From the NCBI GenBank assembly GCA_904419095.1, contig CAJFQT010000079.1:1-6796 (forward strand): DNA of 6,796 bases, in the 5' to 3' direction. This DNA comes from an uncultured Clostridia bacterium (GTDB taxonomy: Bacteria; Bacillota; Clostridia; TANB77; CAG-508). Position numbers and translations under genes: made by a program. The notes under the pieces are model-generated. The model was not told the origin of the DNA and made no database searches. It was given only the letters and a program-made list of their open reading frames with translations. Each line of letters begins with the position of its first letter. The first letter of the stretch is position 1. Shown in pieces: positions 6,547 through 6,796 of this stretch.

Positions 6547-6560
6547 ATTTTTATAGAATA

Positions 6561-6657
6561 GTCCAAAAAATTGATATATAAATATTTTTGTCAAAGACCC
6601 ATAGGTAGACCCCAGCTATGTTTTTGACAAAAATATTTATATATCAATTTTTTGGAC
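6561..6657. repeat. Perfect 35-bp inverted repeat (hairpin)
   Basis: 6561-6595 is the exact reverse complement of 6623-6657, separated by 27 bases. The loop contains AGACCC twice (6595-6600, 6607-6612) and a nested CATAG/CTATG pair (6600-6604 with 6616-6620). No T-run follows on either side, so it does not look like a simple intrinsic terminator. As RNA it would be a long duplex and a plausible RNase III substrate; as DNA it could extrude as a cruciform. Confidence 0.9.
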
Positions 6658-6683
6658 GGCTTATTTCTATGCTAGGTTGAATT

Positions 6684-6713
6684 GTAACCTTATTCCTGTT
6701 ACTGTTCAGACTA
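6684..6713 (+). repeat. Direct repeat, right unit
   Basis: Second copy of the 30-base tag, starting 167 bases after the first and lying ten bases beyond the right end of hairpin copy 2. Sequence similarity to the element stops after GACTA; no second hairpin follows. It could be the stub of a truncated tandem copy, or one of a pair of direct repeats bracketing the element. Confidence 0.7.
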
Positions 6714-6750
6714 GAAAAATAAAAAAATAGTTATCCACAGAATATTACAG

Positions 6751-6793
6751 AGTTTGTAACACTAAAGAAATATTAGTGTTACAGACTTTTTTT
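6751..6793 (+). terminator. Strong rightward intrinsic terminator
   Basis: TGTAACACTAA (6755-6765) pairs perfectly with TTAGTGTTACA (6773-6783) around a seven-base loop. The stem can extend to 15 bp (6751-6765 with 6773-6787) through one G-U pair. A run of seven T follows (6787-6793). The opposite strand has no T-run, so it acts rightward. It lies about 390 bases after dapB with no gene in between. Confidence 0.88.
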
Positions 6794-6796
6794 CAT

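Larger units (their letters stand above)
6517..6674 (+). repeat. Copy 2 of the long-hairpin repeat family
   Basis: This is the better-preserved copy of the element seen at 211-370. It consists of a left tag (6517-6546), an A/T-rich link, the 97-base hairpin (6561-6657) and a right tag CTTATTTCTATGCTA (6660-6674). The core ATAGGTA-GACCC-AG-TATGTTTT is shared with copy 1, as is a 16-base identical block in the left arm (6574-6589). Both copies have the same orientation. No open frame for a transposase is present, so any mobility would need help in trans. Confidence 0.65.
6365..6796. other. Gene-less region holding a repeat cluster and a terminator
   Basis: No credible coding frame is visible on either strand. 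In order, it holds a widely spaced 13-bp inverted repeat (6397-6409 with 6509-6521), a repeat element with a long perfect hairpin (6517-6674), a second copy of that element's left tag (6684-6713), a lone TTATCCACA nonamer (6731-6739) and a strong rightward terminator (6751-6793). A TATAAT at 6496-6501 lacks a good -35 box. Either dapAB has an unusually long structured 3' end or a separate non-coding transcript is made here. Confidence 0.6.

Noticed and set aside
6731..6739. Perfect DnaA-box nonamer TTATCCACA beside the repeat cluster
   Set aside because: It stands alone. In two strands of 6.8 kb with this composition, roughly one such match is expected by chance, and neither dnaA, dnaN nor a cluster of boxes is present, so an origin is not supported.

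Overview
The window is very AT-rich (about a quarter G+C by eye). It has strong purine-rich Shine-Dalgarno sites, textbook sigma-A-type promoters (TTGACA/TTGAAA, 17 bp, TATAAT) and intrinsic terminators, and it uses the standard genetic code. Together with a YkpA-type ABC-F protein, a YuzA-like DUF378 protein and a diaminopimelate (DAP) pathway, this points to a low-GC Firmicute, most likely a clostridial relative. This is inferred from composition and protein similarity from memory, not from a database search.

Layout. Positions 1-377 hold no clear gene but contain a degenerate copy of a hairpin repeat (about 211-370). Then come four leftward genes: a GNAT acetyltransferase (378-941), a YbiT/YkpA-type ABC-F ATPase (1098-2681, GTG start), a 64-residue DUF378 membrane protein (2821-3015) and a CorA magnesium transporter (3486-4436). 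The ABC-F gene and corA have convincing own promoters; DUF378 and corA have convincing own terminators. The leftward genes therefore form at least three transcription units rather than one operon. A divergent promoter region (about 4470-4563) separates corA from the rightward pair dapA (4658-5542) and dapB (5615-6364). The last 430 bases have no gene. They contain a stack of repeats, including a perfect 35-bp inverted repeat, and end in a strong rightward terminator.

Function. DapA and DapB are consecutive enzymes: DapA condenses pyruvate with aspartate semialdehyde, and DapB reduces the product to tetrahydrodipicolinate, the precursor of lysine and of DAP for peptidoglycan. The other genes are housekeeping or accessory (Mg2+ uptake, ribosome-associated ATPase, acetyltransferase, small membrane protein) and share no evident pathway with them.

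The most interesting item is a repeat family seen twice, about 6.3 kb apart, in the two gene-less ends (about 211-370 and 6517-6674). Both copies fold into a long hairpin with a conserved loop core. Two stem pairs differ between the copies in a compensatory way, and the right copy is bracketed by a 30-bp direct repeat. I do not recognise the family. The second notable signal is opposite codon third-position composition in the leftward and rightward genes, suggesting that the + strand is the replication leading strand. I see no CRISPR array, transposase, phage gene, rRNA or tRNA.
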